Below, in pieces: positions 37,601 to 49,989 of a DNA stretch of 64,000 bases. Within the stretch, counting starts at the first letter, position 1. Each line of letters begins with the position of its first letter. The DNA is taken from contig NC_083513.1 in the NCBI RefSeq assembly GCF_032362555.1, positions 7,192,001 through 7,256,000 of the forward strand, in the 5' to 3' direction. The DNA is from Amyelois transitella. Its lineage: Eukaryota > Arthropoda > Insecta > Lepidoptera > Pyralidae. The position numbers and the translations under genes were made by a program. Under the pieces are notes generated by a model. It was not told the origin of the DNA and did no database searches. It saw only the letters and a list, made by a program, of their open reading frames with translations.

Positions 37601-40221
37601 ATCATGTTCATAAAAATTACGCGAGAGACACAAAACGACGAACCATGGACATTTTAAGACGATATTTACATATTTTTAGACTTCTGGGATTGCGTTTTGT
37701 GAGCTACATGTATTTTATAAAACATTTAGCTATCACGTAAAGAGCATCATAATACATACTAAAATAATAAATTTAAAAGTAAATTTGTGTGTTTGTTTCC
37801 ATCTAATCCACCCATCTCCATGAAATTTAGTACACATATAATGTAAAGTACGGAGAAGTGGGTACTTTGCACGCGGGCTAAGCTTCGAGCTAGGCTGCAT
37901 ATCTACGCTCTGGAATGTACTGCCCTAATCCGAAGTTTCTAAAGTATTCGTAGTACGAGAATCATATAGTTCCAACTAACATCTGGATCTAAAAGTCGCA
38001 AGAATCGATTTTCCAATAAACATCGATTGTTCCCGTCATTTACCAATTCTTCGATTCAATGGAAAAAACGATGTAGTTTTGTAATAACCGATTGTCAAGC
38101 CGGATTAGAAGTCACAACACAATTTTCATTTTATTACCTACACATACCTGCATGTATTGTTTGAGTTACGCAAATACAGTTTGATAAAAAGGAGATTTAA
38201 CCAGTTTGAGCCATCGAAATAATCAATTACCATAACGTGTACTACGTCATTACAAAGTACAAATCTATTTTTACACGTTGTAATTTAGTTATCATAATTA
38301 TTTTGAGCATCCAGGACAGGTCAATTACGGTTGGGAAGTAAGTTATGTTTGTGAACGTCGTATTTATTATCACAAGGAACAATAAAGTAGTACTTACCTT
38401 ACATAAAAAAATTAAACCACTTTTGTGAACTCGCATTTTTTATCGATTTGACGCAACTATTTTTATACCAAATGAAGCTTGTTTTTGCTTATTCTATTAC
38501 ACAGACATGTTTTAGACATAAGATGATGATGATGAAAGATGAGATCTATCCAGGTTATTTCCAGAAACGTAGTAATGCGTTTGACCTCGGGTTGTTATAC
38601 CTACATACATCATTTATACCTTATCACGTGTTCTTATATTTTTCAGGAACCTTATTTTCGGTAGGCGTCTTCAGCCATTACTTAAAATTCGACGATGCCA
38701 TCATCGGAGTCATATCTTGCACTAGCAAAATATTGTCTGGTTTTATGTATGCGTTTGCTACCAAGACTTGGCATATTTATATAGGTGAGATAACTTAACG
38801 TACCTCAAAATTTTATCCCGTCTCGTACTCTGAACTATAAGTTTAAGAAAGACTTATTGACTGCACTAGTCACGATCCTCTCAGATTTATTTTGTTTCAT
38901 ACTCTTACCCATTAATGGAAGTTTATGGATGTAGTAATAGTATGTTTCACCTGTTTTTTTTTTTACCAAAACGTTCTAAACGTAAACTTTCCTGATGAAG
39001 TACGTGCGTTATGTTCTTTTTTCCAATGTTCCTATTTAGTTATACTTTATTGTTGGGATTTGCTTTAAAAAGGATTTTTAGATTATAAATTGTTCTTGAG
39101 GATCTGTTGTGTGCTTAATATTTAAAATTAAATTTATGATTTCAGCTCCTTTGATTGAGATATTCAATGGAACTTCGTTCATAGCCATGCGGTCCATGGT
39201 ATCCAAATTAGTGGATAAAGATGAATTGGGTAAGTTTTATCATCAAAAACACATATCAACATATCAAAATACTTTGGGTATAGCAGGCAGGCAAGCAGAA
39301 CAAGCAAGCAGTCAGAGATCCTAAAATAAAAATTATAATTATAAAATACAATTTAAAAAAATTATATTGTAAGTAAAATATATGGTCGTATCATAGAAAT
39401 CGGAATAATTGGTCCCATATCATTTAGATTTTTTGGTATTCGACTTTTCTGAGATAAATTTAGTATTTACAAATATGCTAACATACTGCTAACTAAACGT
39501 GTGCTTTCAGGAAAAGTGAACTCTTTCTTCGGCCTCGCGGAAGCCATGATGCCGCTGGTATACGCGCCCATGTACACCACGGTCTACACAGCCACACTCA
39601 AGAGCTTCCCCGGTGCATTCTTCCTACTCGGCGGAGGATTAACTGTACCAGCGGTTGTTATTTTCTTGTAAGTATTTTTGATTTTTATTATTTGCTTCGG
39701 TAGTAGCTTCCTTTATGTATAGTACTTAAAAATTTTTACTTCCCAGGTTTTGAATTTGAATACGATTTAGGTAAATCATATCTGTGTGTAGTATGGTAGC
39801 ACCTTATAAGGCTCGGAAAAGTCATATAATTTTACGCAATGATCACATAAACATGGATGTAACAAAAATGTTTTTTGTGTAAATGTGTTACTTTTATGGA
39901 GTAAGCCCCCCAATTAAATCTTTCTTATATTTCTACAAATGATAATTATTGGTTAACTTAAAAATTTTCAGGTGGTTATATTTGGCAAACAAAAAGCATG
40001 GCACACCTACATACGATCCCAAAGGACAAGACGATTCTGTTATAACCGAAAAACCTGAAAAGATTGGCGTAGAAAATAAGGCTTTCCAGGCAGACGAAAA
40101 ACCAGCGGCTAAGGAAAAACCTCAAAATCAACAGGATGTAGCAACAGACAAAGATGACGTAAATCAATCTCAAATTGAAATGGGATTTACTGAAAGTATG
40201 ATGTGTACTAGTAAATTATAA
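31687..40221 (+). CDS. SLC46-like major-facilitator transporter
   Basis: Seven coding exons: 31687-32547, 35189-35345, 37320-37421, 38647-38784, 39146-39229, 39511-39667, 39972-40221 (TAA 40219-40221); 1,749 nt, 582 residues, GT-AG and in phase. The first exon has a strong start context (AACATGG) after an acceptor at 31668-31669. A weak out-of-frame ATG at 31676 opens a 20-codon upstream ORF overlapping the start. Order: polar ~60-residue N-terminus; TM1 (VEPILACYVMPSVLSALATQ); a loop with two Cys; the MFS loop motif GAYSDRVGQRK after TM2; further helices (TGGWFTMFMGVFSYIADVTT, IMLVIVLCVVIGPI, GAFFLLGGGLTVPAVVIFLW); and a charged ~70-residue tail. This order matches the SLC46/proton-coupled folate transporter family. 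The substrate cannot be read from sequence. Introns hold several SINEs. Confidence 0.87.
33302..33548 (-). mobile_element. SINE, decayed, reverse
   Basis: Matches across most of its length (AATCACATTTATATCCCTTA; GAAGAATCCCAAGTTTTGTA; CATCCATGGGTAAGAGAGG) but has many substitutions. It lies in intron 1 of the SLC46-like gene. Confidence 0.7.
34755..34895 (+). mobile_element. SINE fragment
   Basis: CATGGATGTCGTAAATAGCG, TTCTTCTTTTAGGCGATAAG and GGGACTGTTGGCTCTGTC are the middle and part of the 3' end of the SINE. Confidence 0.65.
35424..35641 (+). mobile_element. SINE, decayed
   Basis: ATTTCCACGGATATCGTAAA, ATAAACTTGGGATTCCTCTT and GTGACTATATGTAAGTATGT. Head missing, tail present. Confidence 0.65.
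35690..35850 (+). mobile_element. tRNA-derived SINE body fragment
   Basis: AACGTCATGAGGAAACTTAC and AATGTGTAACCATGATCCAA match the body of the family seen at 4903-5200. The tRNA-like head is not recognisable. Confidence 0.5.
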
Positions 40222-41122
40222 GTTTATATTCATAAGAGTAAACTCTACAAAGATATCATTGAAGTGGCTTATACATAGTTATACTGACTTTGAATAAGTC
40301 TCGCCAGAATAAATAATATAAAACCAGTGGATGACTACCAAGCCGTCCGATTAGTTGTTGACAAAAACTTAAAAATAAATTATTTGTTTTTTGAAGAGGT
40401 ATGTAAACTCTTAAGTTTTGCTGTAAGCATCAACATTAAAATGTATAGAAATAATTATACCTCTCATGATTTAAATAGATGTGATATTGTTTTAAAAATT
40501 AAAGTTTAAGTATGGGTAATTATGTAGGTCAAAATTAGTTTATGAAAATTTTGCGTAAAGAGATTAAGCAGCTGGCATGTTTTTGTATCTATCACATCCT
40601 CAGTGCTTTACGAGATATAAAAAAATGCATGTAAAAAAGTAAATGGTTAATTAAAGAAGACTTTAAAACATGCCGAATTGAGCTGTAAACTAAACAGGTT
40701 AATCAAAAAATAATTAAAGACTTTCTGGATAGGCTGTTGCATATGTGAAAAGATATACCCATAAATTTATCGACATTATAGTTTAATGGCAGCCATATCT
40801 AACTAAATGAGTGAAATTAAAAGATTATTAAGTATAGGAATATTATTTTAATTGTTGACAGGTTAGGTAGGTACTTAAGTTAAATAAATCCTAGTAGCGT
40901 TTAGTTATATCAACAGTAATGAGTACTTATAAGGATATAAAATTGTGAATACTATTTTGAATAAAATTCTGATTAAATTAAGCTACTTTTATTTCATACA
41001 GTACTTATTACAAGTGAAAGGTTCTTGAAATTACCGCAGTAGCAAATCTTTTCTATCGACTACGAATTTGATGAATTTTATAAAAGGGTAAGCTTATTAG
41101 GAAACAATTTATTCTTAAATAA
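40222..41122. other. Gap between the convergent SLC46-like and DM9 genes, left part
   Basis: 3' flank of the transporter, with AATAAA-type motifs near 40309 and 40961. I see no further exon or repeat. Confidence 0.5.
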
Positions 41123-41384
41123 ACATACATACATACATATGGTCACGTCTATATCCCTTGCGGGGTAGACAGAGCCAACAGTCTTGAAAAGATTGAATGG
41201 CCACGTTCAGCTATTTGGCTTAACGATAGAATTGAGATCCAACTAGTGACAGGTTGCTAGCCCATCGCCTAAAAAAGAATCCCAAGTTCGTAAGCCTATC
41301 CCTTAGTCGCTTTTTACGACATCCATGGAAAAGAGATGGAGTGGTCCTATTCTTTTTTGTATTGGTGCCGGGAGCCACACGGCA
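41123..41384 (-). mobile_element. SINE, full length, reverse
   Basis: Tail CATACATACATACATATGG, then ATATCCCTTGCGGGGTAGAC, ending GGTGCCGGGAGCCACACGGC. It lies between the convergent SLC46-like and DM9 genes. Confidence 0.85.
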
Positions 41385-42213
41385 ATAAAAATAAATAAAA
41401 ATGAAAGTAATTGTAAAAAGAATATTTATTTGCAAGAAAAAATATATAAAAAAAAACATAATTGAAACAAAGCACACATTACAAACATTTGTAATAAATT
41501 TTGTTGGTATGGTTTGAGCCGAGTTCATTCTTGGCTGCAATAATGAACTTATTTAAGATAATTGTATATTATCTACAGATATTTGAAACTTGTTTTATGA
41601 AACAACGAAGTACCTACCTACTACGGAATAATTACTTAATATTTCAAAATTCTTAAAAAATATGTATTTCTTTAAATACGCAACAAGTATCATTCTCTAT
41701 AACAATAACTCTAAAAATACTTAGTTGGGCTTGTTTTGGCCTTAATAACTCCCCCTTCCTTAAATATTACTTAAATTAAGGCATGACCTGTATACACTTA
41801 TATAATAATATAAGCCACAGTTGAGAATACTTTAAAATGTTGGCTTGTTTTTAGTCTCGATTATGAGATTTTTTATTAAAAAAATGGAACAACATTTCTT
41901 TATATATTAATAATGAAATGCAAGTTAATAGTATAAATAATATTATGCGGCTGCGATCTGTACAAAAAGTGACTATACTTTACCCATCTCGATGCAAACG
42001 CATTTTGAGCAAAAAAGACTTTTTGCATTTTATAAATTCAATTTGATCGGCAAAGTATTGCCATTTTTTTTAATAACAAGATTAAATTAGGCGTCTACAA
42101 GGTTTAAGACAATGGAAAAACCAACAGCCGACAGATTACACAAAGTGCAAATGCATTATTCATTTATTCCTATGATCAACCCAGACGTCTGTGCTCTGTG
42201 GTTCTTAGAGTCT
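41385..42213. other. Gap between the SLC46-like and DM9 genes, right part
   Basis: AT-rich sequence including the 3' flank of the DM9 gene on the minus strand. Nothing else assigned. Confidence 0.5.
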
Positions 42214-45200
42214 TTAAGCTGTGCACAAAACTTCGTACACTGAATGAGGTATTTCTTGCCCAGCAAAAGAAATATAGAGTACCTTGTGACTCTGGTGAAT
42301 CTGAAAGAGATAAAAATAATTAAAAAAAACAAAGGTTGCAAGGTGATGTTAAGTACTATTCAAAAAAAATATATTAAATTCTGGAATTTCGTGCTAATGC
42401 AAAATTATGAAATGTTTGCTTCCTTAGCAAAATTAATTGCACAGTTAATATTTTCCCGCTCTTGCTCTGAGTGTAAGGTTAATTTAGTTTAATTTTTATT
42501 TAGAGGTTGGCTATACAATACATCTCTGATGTAGTGACTAGCAACTATCGCTAAAAAAACAAAGTCTTTTCTTTGATTGACTTTTAAAACCGCGGAAAAA
42601 GAAGCATTTGGCACAAATAATTTTTTCTTCACTAATTGCATTATCGTCAAAGCCGACAAAGGGAATCGGCTTATTCAATCTAGTACTACTACATCCAATA
42701 GGTATCAGTAAGCCTTATGTAAAGGTTGCAGAGGTCAGTCGAAAGTCCCTTCTACCCAAAACCTTATTTTCCCAATCAAGGGCTCCTCTCCGGAAAAAAA
42801 GATCTCAATCGCCTCTTATGACATCAATTGGAATATTTTATTTTTGTAAGTATGTGTTCTTTTATAGTTTATTCTATTAAAAAAAAATATCTATTTAAAG
42901 CAATAAAGTTACAACAACAACGGAATGCGATACAAATTACTGGGTTACACACGTAAATTTTAATTATAACTGTAGTGTTTGTATCTAGTAATGGATACAA
43001 TACGCTGTCTCACACACACAAGTCGGTATTATAAATGTCAAGTTGACAGTTGCGTGCGAGCGGCAATCGCAGACAGACGTGTACTCGTATTTGGTGTGGT
43101 AGTGAGCCGGTGACTGTACGTAGTAAAAATATCACATATTTTACAATAACCTTACCTTCCCCGGAGTCAGGGAGCCCTGTTGTTTGGCCCTGCCCACGTA
43201 CAGAGGCTCCCCCTCGTCCGTGGTGCCCGCGGCGACCGCATTCGGCGGCACGTGGCCGTCGCGGCTCTCCACCCACTTCACTGTTTCTGGACGAGCACAG
43301 CAGACCTGAAATATTAATAAAATATTTAAGTCTTTGTGGTTTATTTACAAGGGTTTGCACAGCAGGCAGCGGTAGATTAAATGGCTGTATCAGAATAAAA
43401 ACTAGTCCTTGAGTGGCTTCATTCGCATACATTTTTGTTTGACGCTTTTCAGTTAGAGGAGAGTTTCCGAGATTAAACGTAATTAATGTCCTCTCAATAC
43501 TCTCAATAGTATTATTTACGTTTAATGTGCGTGCTACTTTTCATTGAGATTGATTAAGTAATAATAGTGTTGTTAAAAAATATTTATATATTATGTGTAC
43601 TTCTCAGCCTAGAATTTTTATCTCTGGACAAAATTAGAAATGTTTACAAATTTTGACAGGAGCAAAGGACCCCGACAAAAGCAAGTCACAAATTAAACTT
43701 TTGACAACAGCGCATTTACCTCTATGTTCTGTACTGGATTTTCTTTTCCGCCCCACGCCACATACGCTGACTTGTGTTTGATAGCCAATTTACCAGGGAT
43801 CAGGTCACCTTCGAACCTTGCTCTGATGACCCACAATGGGCTACCATCGTGGCCTTCGTAGCCAGCGACTACGGCCCTGTCGGCGAGGGATTGCGCTGTG
43901 GTATTGGTGCTTGGTACCCATTCGACAGTGGCTGAAAATATTAAGAAAAAATGTGAAGAAATATTTATTTTAACATTTTATTTCAAGAATTGGTTAAGAC
44001 AACTAAAGTTTAGTCAAGTGTTAAAGTGGTCAATCAGAGCTTTCTATGAAGTCTTTGCTTCTTATTTAAAACTACTTTTAGCCGATGGAATGGCAACATT
44101 ATCTAAATGTCTTTTCTTTCATGCTATAAATGTGGACTTCAAATATATAGTGTTGGTTCTGAAATGAAGTAATAGTAGCTAGCTACTACTGTTTTCTTTG
44201 CCTTGCTGCATCTATCTTACTTATAAGTATTTTTATATATTCTGTGTTTTTGTTGTGACGTTCAGAACCTACACAGTAGGTACCTTATTAAATATCATTG
44301 ATTATTATATCATCAAAGCTAGAACTAACTAAGTATACTTTTTTAGCCAGAGCAAAGTTTCAAGCTCGAAAATGAATGATGAATTTCTTTTCCAAAAGAG
44401 AAATGATGCTAAATTTCAACAAGATATTTGTTTGGTTACCAGGTAATTTTATAAATAAATAAATCATAATTTATAACATTTGTGGTTCCCGGCACCAATA
44501 CAAAAACAATGGGCCACTTTTTCTCTTTCCCATGGATGACGTAAAAGGCGACGAAGGGATAGGCTCATAAACATGCCATTAATTTTTGAGACGACGGGCT
44601 AGTGACCTGTCAATATTTGAATCTCTATTCTATTATTTCGCAAGGGTTATAGATGTGACACATGACACGATACGGTCTAAATGTGAAGGAGAAGTTTGAG
44701 GAAGAACCATTATTAAATCGAGATATGAATAATAAGTAATGCATTGCACAGATGTTGGTTGATATTTTCTAGTAATTACACGAGGAGTGACATCACGATA
44801 TAGATTAGTCACCAAAGGTCAAAAAGTTCATATGAAACTGTAACATGAGAGTTATTTGTATTGATAATTTTACTGAGAATAGTTTGTACGTCACGAATCA
44901 TAATTTAATAATAACCATGTTATCATTGCATGTTTTGAAATGCAGTAAAGTTATCTGTCATTAATAATCATACCAATGTACAATCACGTATAAATCCCTT
45001 GTAGGGTAGACAGAGCCAAAATTCTTGAAAATACTGTTAGGCCACGTTCAGATGTTTGGCTTACTGATAGAATTGAGATTCATATAACAGGTTGCTAGCC
45101 CGTCTTCTAAACCCCTTAGTCGCCTTTTACGACAACTACTGGAAAGATATGGAGTGGTCTTATTCTTTTCTATTGGTGCCGGGAACCACACGGCACTGCC

Positions 45201-46919
45201 GTGCACGGCCATTAATAATATTCTCATTAATTCTTCCGTTAACTGATTTTGCGATAGAGGGACTATCAGGCAACCACAAGGCAATGGTCAGCCGAAATGG
45301 ATGCAGGGATTTTTGGGATTACAGGGTAGCATTCATTGGATCAATACAAATCTAAAGAAATAATGAAATCTAGACACAGATGGACACTTGAACGAATGAA
45401 GTGAAAATAAGAAGAAATATTATGTCATTTATGTCATCTACTCGTACTAATTAAAAAATTAATCTCCTTTAAAAAAAAGAAGTGAAAGAAAAATAAACAA
45501 CAAAGATATTGAATGTAAACACTTATGAATTGTCTTTTAAAGAAATACATAATTATTTGTGATAAATACCTACCTAAAGTTATTCACTCTTTATGACAAC
45601 TGTTAATTAATATTGCTTTTTCTTTCATGACTATAAATTAATTAAAAAATTTATATTAATTAAAAAGTCGCATCAACATTATCTTTATTTCAGTACCTTA
45701 AGAACTATTAGAATATAAGTATGAATGTTATTGAAGAAAGTTTTTTCAACTAAGTATTTGATAAAACTTTGCACATTTTGTAGGGAATCTGGTACGTCCT
45801 GATGTGAACACCTCTTTATTACACACTATATAAATAGTAAATTCAAACTTACGCGCAAATGTTGGTTGTTGAGGAACCCCAGGATACGCAGGGTAAGCAT
45901 ACGCTGGAGGCGGGGCTGATGGTGCGGCTCCAGCTAACCCTGGGTACGACATCGCACTAATTGGAGGCTGACCCATAGGTTGACCAGGAACTTGACCGGG
46001 TTGCATGCCATATGGACTAAAACCAATTGGGTAAGGGGCTCCAGGGACAGGCGCTCCTTGAGGTGGAAGCCCAGGGTACATCTGACCTGGTGGAGGGTAA
46101 TACCCTGGTTGGTTGTTGAAAGGATCTGAAATTGATAGGGAAATCTAGTGTAGCTTTTTCTGGTGAGTCATCACAACCGCAATTGTTATCTTCATCTTTT
46201 TAGATACGATACTAGGAATAATCTCAGTTCTGTAATACATAATTATTTTACTAGATATATTTACCAACAAAGGTCTATTTTTATAATTACAAATGGACTA
46301 CGATTTGAACCTTGAATAAGAAAATCGTCACGACATTAAATTTTCCAACGATTAAGCAAAGCGAAACTCTTAGTGAAACTATGTACATAGGCAAGCATCA
46401 ACTGTGTTGACATAGGTACCTACTTCAATTATTTACTGATATTAGAAATACCTACCCGTCGTTTGAAAACATTTTCAAACTTTAATTTCTAAATAAACGT
46501 CGACAACAAATTAGTGAAAGAAACATTATTTTCAAGAATTTATTAAATAAAGATTGTTAATTTATTTAAGTTAATAACACAAACTATAGTTAAAAAATCT
46601 TGGCCATTAACTAAAAACAATATAATAACGCTGTTGTGTTTTTGGTTCTATAATTTCGTTTTTATATCTACCTGCATGTGAATAGCATACAACATTTTTT
46701 TCATAATTAAGTATATAAGTTATCACGACTTTTCACAAATACATAGGTTCTATATTAATTACTATAACTTCAGTAGATAAGAATGACATTGGACAATTAA
46801 AACTAATTTTACCGAGTTTGCATTCGCAGTGTTAAGAAACCGGAACGAAAACTATAGTTTTTAGACACTGCAATTACTTAAAAATATAATTAAAAGAAGT
46901 TGTACTTACATCCAGACAT
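42214..46919 (-). CDS. DM9-repeat protein with Pro/Gly/Tyr-rich head
   Basis: Five exons read leftward: 46919-46910, 46125-45853, 43931-43720, 43305-43156, 42300-42214 (stop 42216-42214); 732 nt, 243 residues, all GT-AG and in phase. The first exon codes only MSG plus one base. Residues ~4-94 are low-complexity and rich in Pro, Gly, Tyr and Gln (NNQPGYYPPPGQMYPG, PPPAYAYPAYPGVPQQ). Two DM9 repeats follow: VEWVPSTNTT... DRAVVAGYEGHDGSPLWVIR... GDLIPGKLAI... AYVAWGGKEN, then VKWVESRDGHVPPNAV... GEPLYVGRAKQQGSLTPGK... LYISFAGQEIPHSVYEVL. DM9 modules occur in insect and mollusc proteins linked to carbohydrate recognition and immunity. There is no signal peptide, so a cytosolic location is likely. 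The ligand is unknown. Confidence 0.9.
44480..44660 (+). mobile_element. SINE, decayed, in DM9 intron
   Basis: TGTGGTTCCCGGCACCAATA, CATGGATGACGTAAAAGGCG and CGCAAGGGTTATAGATGTGA. The 3' third is partly deleted. Confidence 0.7.
44969..45209 (-). mobile_element. SINE, reverse, with target-site duplication and extended head
   Basis: Flanked by CATTAATAAT at 44959-44968 and 45210-45219. Read in the sense direction the head includes GCCGTGCACGGCAGTGCCGT ahead of GTGGTTCCCGGCACC, longer than in other copies. It lies in DM9 intron 2. Confidence 0.8.
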
Positions 46920-47875
46920 GACCAGGTCGATTCTTATATAATCACAGTGTAAAAATTACTCCTTAGAAATGTAGAATAACAGTATTATTTTGTTTTAACC
47001 CGTAAATGCGTTGTTATAATCTGATACTAAACAGTGAATGGCGTTATGCCATGCTGAGAGGGAATGACGCGTTGCGTCATCATGGATCGCCACATCGTTG
47101 CAGAGTGAATGAAATGAACGAACACGTAGTTTGTGAGGTTGATTGACCTCACTCATTTCGTCATGTCTGGGCGATGAGTATGATTTTCAATTTCATCATT
47201 TTATTTGAATTATCTGTTAACCGCAATTCTGCCTGAGTTAAACTTACATAAATACTTATAATCACGCCTATATCCCTTGCGGGGTTGACAGAGCCGACAG
47301 TCTTATATAGACTGAAAGGCCACGTTAAAGTAAAGTTCTAGCTTTTCCCGTTTCCAGAAAAAGAATCTCGATTAATTCTCTGTATCAAATTTCGTTAATA
47401 AAAGCAGGTTTAATAAGTAAAATACTAATCTTTATTATTTATAATACTTAGAACTTATGAATAAAAACAATATTCAATATCAATAGTAATAGTTATTATA
47501 CTATTAGGTAAGTTGGCGCCGTATAAATCGGTATCTATCCTCTATTATATCTATCCTCTATAATCCTCTATTATTCTTATGGTTGGAGCCCTATTTATTC
47601 ATGTCTACTATTAAGTAGGTACCTACTCCTGTTTCGCAAGCAGATGTTGTGGTTACTTTTCTAACTAATAACAATACTTGCAGATCTCTCTTGCTGGATC
47701 TTAAATCTTCACTTTTTTTTGTTTTCATTTAACTATAGCTGTAACAAAGAATTGGTTAAAAAAATTGATTAATTCACCTTTTATTAAGTTTTTTACTTTC
47801 GCCAGCTCAGTACCTAAAATCTATTTAAACTTTTATATTTCATTTAATCGTGATAGCAATCAGATCCCTGAAGTC
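46920..47875. other. 5' flank of the DM9 gene
   Basis: Holds the presumed promoter of the DM9 gene (minus strand, rightward of 46919; not locatable) and a SINE 3' fragment in reverse at 47261-47330 (ATATCCCTTGCGGGGTTGAC). There is a short repeated TATCCTCTATTATA motif near 47530-47570. No other gene is seen. Confidence 0.5.
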
Positions 47876-48071
47876 GATGGGGATTTTATCATAGTATAAA
47901 ACAAAGTCGCTATTTTAGTCTGTTTGTCTGTATGCTGAAATCTTTAAAATTACGCAACGGATTTTGATGCGGTTTTTTGTAACAGGTAGAGTGATTCAAG
48001 AGGAAGGTTTTTATGTATAAAAACATTTATAATTTTGCACCCGTGCGAAGCCGGGGCGGGTCGCTAGTTTA
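47876..48071 (+). mobile_element. Helitron-like terminal fragment
   Basis: ACGCAACGGATTTTGATGCG is followed by a GC-rich hairpin-like end, CCCGTGCGAAGCCGGGGCGG then GTCGCTAG, before a T. A 3' hairpin followed by CTAG-type termini is characteristic of Helitrons and very common in moth genomes. Only this derivative is present, without coding sequence. Confidence 0.55.
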
Positions 48072-48135
48072 TAATAAGGTATTGTTGTTGTGTGAACTAA
48101 AATTGCTGCGAAAATTTATATGCTGTTTGTATATA

Positions 48136-48192
48136 GTCATATATATAATCAGGTTTATATCCCTTTCGTGGTAGATAGATCAAACAGTTAAG
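48136..48192 (-). mobile_element. SINE 3'-end remnant
   Basis: ATAATCAGGTTTATATCCCT and TTCGTGGTAGATAGATC are a decayed reverse copy of the SINE end. Confidence 0.5.
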
Positions 48193-48482
48193 TTTAGTAT
48201 ACTTTTATAAAATTTCTTAATATATTAAGAATAGACTGCAGAAAGTATTATAATTAATTACTGCGACATCTGTGAAACTTCACGGTATTATTTAACTACG
48301 TTAAAGCACATTTACTTTACGTAGTTGGGTAGCTACCTGTTACTGACTAGCCTAAGTAGTTCCGAGCATTTATAACAGATAGCGCTGGTTAGAATACGTC
48401 TGTTAACTGTAAAAATTGACGAAACTCGAAGACATAAGTTAAACCCTATGATGAGTTTCCAATATTTTTTTACACCATTGGT

Positions 48483-48760
48483 GGTTGTGTGGTTAAGGCA
48501 TCCGATTTGAAAAAAGTGTCCGTTTTAAGATGTGGAGTTGGGATGTGATCATGTAGGCAGAATGCATTATATTTGAACATTCCCAGCTTTGTACTTCAAA
48601 TACCACCAACGACTGTTCGGAGTTATCATAATGATAGTCAGCCGATGTGTGTGGTATGTGGGATAAAATTTCGGGGAAAAACTGCACATTCAGGCAACAA
48701 AGGCAACTTGATGTACATCCTCGCTCCAAGGTGGGTTAAGATCCTCTTCTAAAAATCTCA
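48483..48760 (+). mobile_element. tRNA-derived SINE, decayed
   Basis: GTTGTGTGGTTAAGGCATCC is an A-box-like head related to 4903. TGCACATTCAGGCAAC belongs to the family body. The B box is degraded. Confidence 0.45.
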
Positions 48761-49079
48761 TTAATCTTATCTTAATCTTAGACTCATCTAAAAATCTGAC
48801 TTACGTACCCAGCGTACCTACCTATTCGTAGTCACAGAAGGACCACGGGCATATGAGAATGAATAGAACCCAGATAAACGCCAGGATAATAATGAGTTTA
48901 CGTATATTCCCATCACTTTTCAAATTCAAATTCAACATTTTAATAGGACATATCAAACTATACCATTAACTTATATCAGTATCAGTCAATCTGAAATTAA
49001 TAATTTCTTTCGTTTAATGAATAACAAATAGACAACATGCAGCCAAAATGTCTAATCCTAGGACGGGACTAGTTTTTAC

Positions 49080-49200
49080 TGGGATGAAAAGTATCCGATG
49101 TCCTTCTCCAGACTTCTTATAAGGAGTCTTACATATACCCATTTCAAGATAATTGGTTTCATAGATAACGCGTGAAAAGACAACAAACTAATATACTTAC
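49080..49200 (-). repeat. Interspersed repeat related to 3170-3290
   Basis: TCCGATGTCCTTCTCCAGAC and GATAACGCGTGAAAAGACAA match the repeat in the GST intron. On the minus strand it directly follows the transmembrane exon of the leftmost microprotein gene and supplies its stop codon. Confidence 0.5.
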
Positions 49201-49989
49201 TGTCCCATTTGTACGAGCACGATACGGTAGTATGTGGTGGGAAGCAACAAAAACTAATGCAGATAGGATGGCCACAAAAATTATTAACGCAATAAGTTGG
49301 ACGCAGGAATTGCATAAACAACTAAAGAGAAAAATACATGAATTAAATGTAGGTACATACATTCGTCACGTCTCTCTCCCTCATGGGGTAAACAAAACCA
49401 ACAATCTCGGGAAGACTATAAGGTACGCTCTGTCATCCAGGCTTAATGATGACATTGAAATTCGGTTCTATTAACGTTACCTAATTCCAGTTACTGCCTT
49501 CCTGGGACAGAGCCTTGGGTGCGCCTATCACCTTGATCCAGGACAGGGTAAGTCATGTTCTTCATAAATTACATAAGACAACATAAATCAAGATTGTTGG
49601 GTTAATTATTTTTTGTGAATTCTCTTAGAAGTCATTTACGACATCCACAAGAAAAATATAGCGATGGTATTCTGAGGTGCAGTTTACCAAGACAACTCAC
49701 TGATTTTTTTGCTTTATTTAAGAAGGCTTGGACGACGAATTCAATTTAAATAGGCACAAGATTCACTCTTGTTACCTGTTGTAATAGTTGCAAGGGAAAT
49801 TATAAACAAAAAAAAAAACAAACATCTACCATTCGAAAAAGACGTTATTATAAATGTGGGAAATTGAGGTAGGTACCTATATTATAAATCTTCTCCAATT
49901 ATTAATGGATTTTTCTGCGAAACTCTGGTTGTGCAATTTTAAATTTCAGGAACTCAGGCATGAAAAATCTACGAGAAAACTTACCACAT
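49159..49989 (-). CDS. Array microprotein 1: Met-Cys plus one transmembrane helix
   Basis: Exon 1 is the five bases 49989-49985 (ATGTG) before donor GTAAG; exon 2 runs 49321-49159 after acceptor 49323-49322. TG joins T to give Cys, so the protein begins M-C-C-L-C-N-S-C and is 55 residues. The helix is QLIALIIFVAILSALVFVA, followed by HHILPYRARTNGT. The last 13 residues (VSILVCCLFTRYL) come from an inserted repeat, and a GTAAGT donor lies exactly at that border (49200-49199), so the original gene may have spliced onward. A TATAAATA sequence (50018-50011) lies 29 bases before the ATG. Promoter, start exon and helix exon are paralogous to the gene at 52990-53695. No known family recognised. Confidence 0.55.
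49352..49470 (-). mobile_element. SINE remnant in intron of array gene 1
   Basis: GTACATACATTCGTCACGTC, ATGGGGTAAACAAAACCAAC and GGCTTAATGATGACATTGAA follow the reverse SINE consensus with heavy decay. Confidence 0.55.

Noticed and set aside
43010-43155. Last exon of the DM9 gene directly beside 43156
   Set aside because: The frame read through the donor has no DM9 features; the exon at 42214-42300 completes the second DM9 repeat in phase.
46920-46945. TATATAA as TATA box of the DM9 gene
   Set aside because: It lies only ~14 bases before the ATG, too close for a TATA box serving that start codon.
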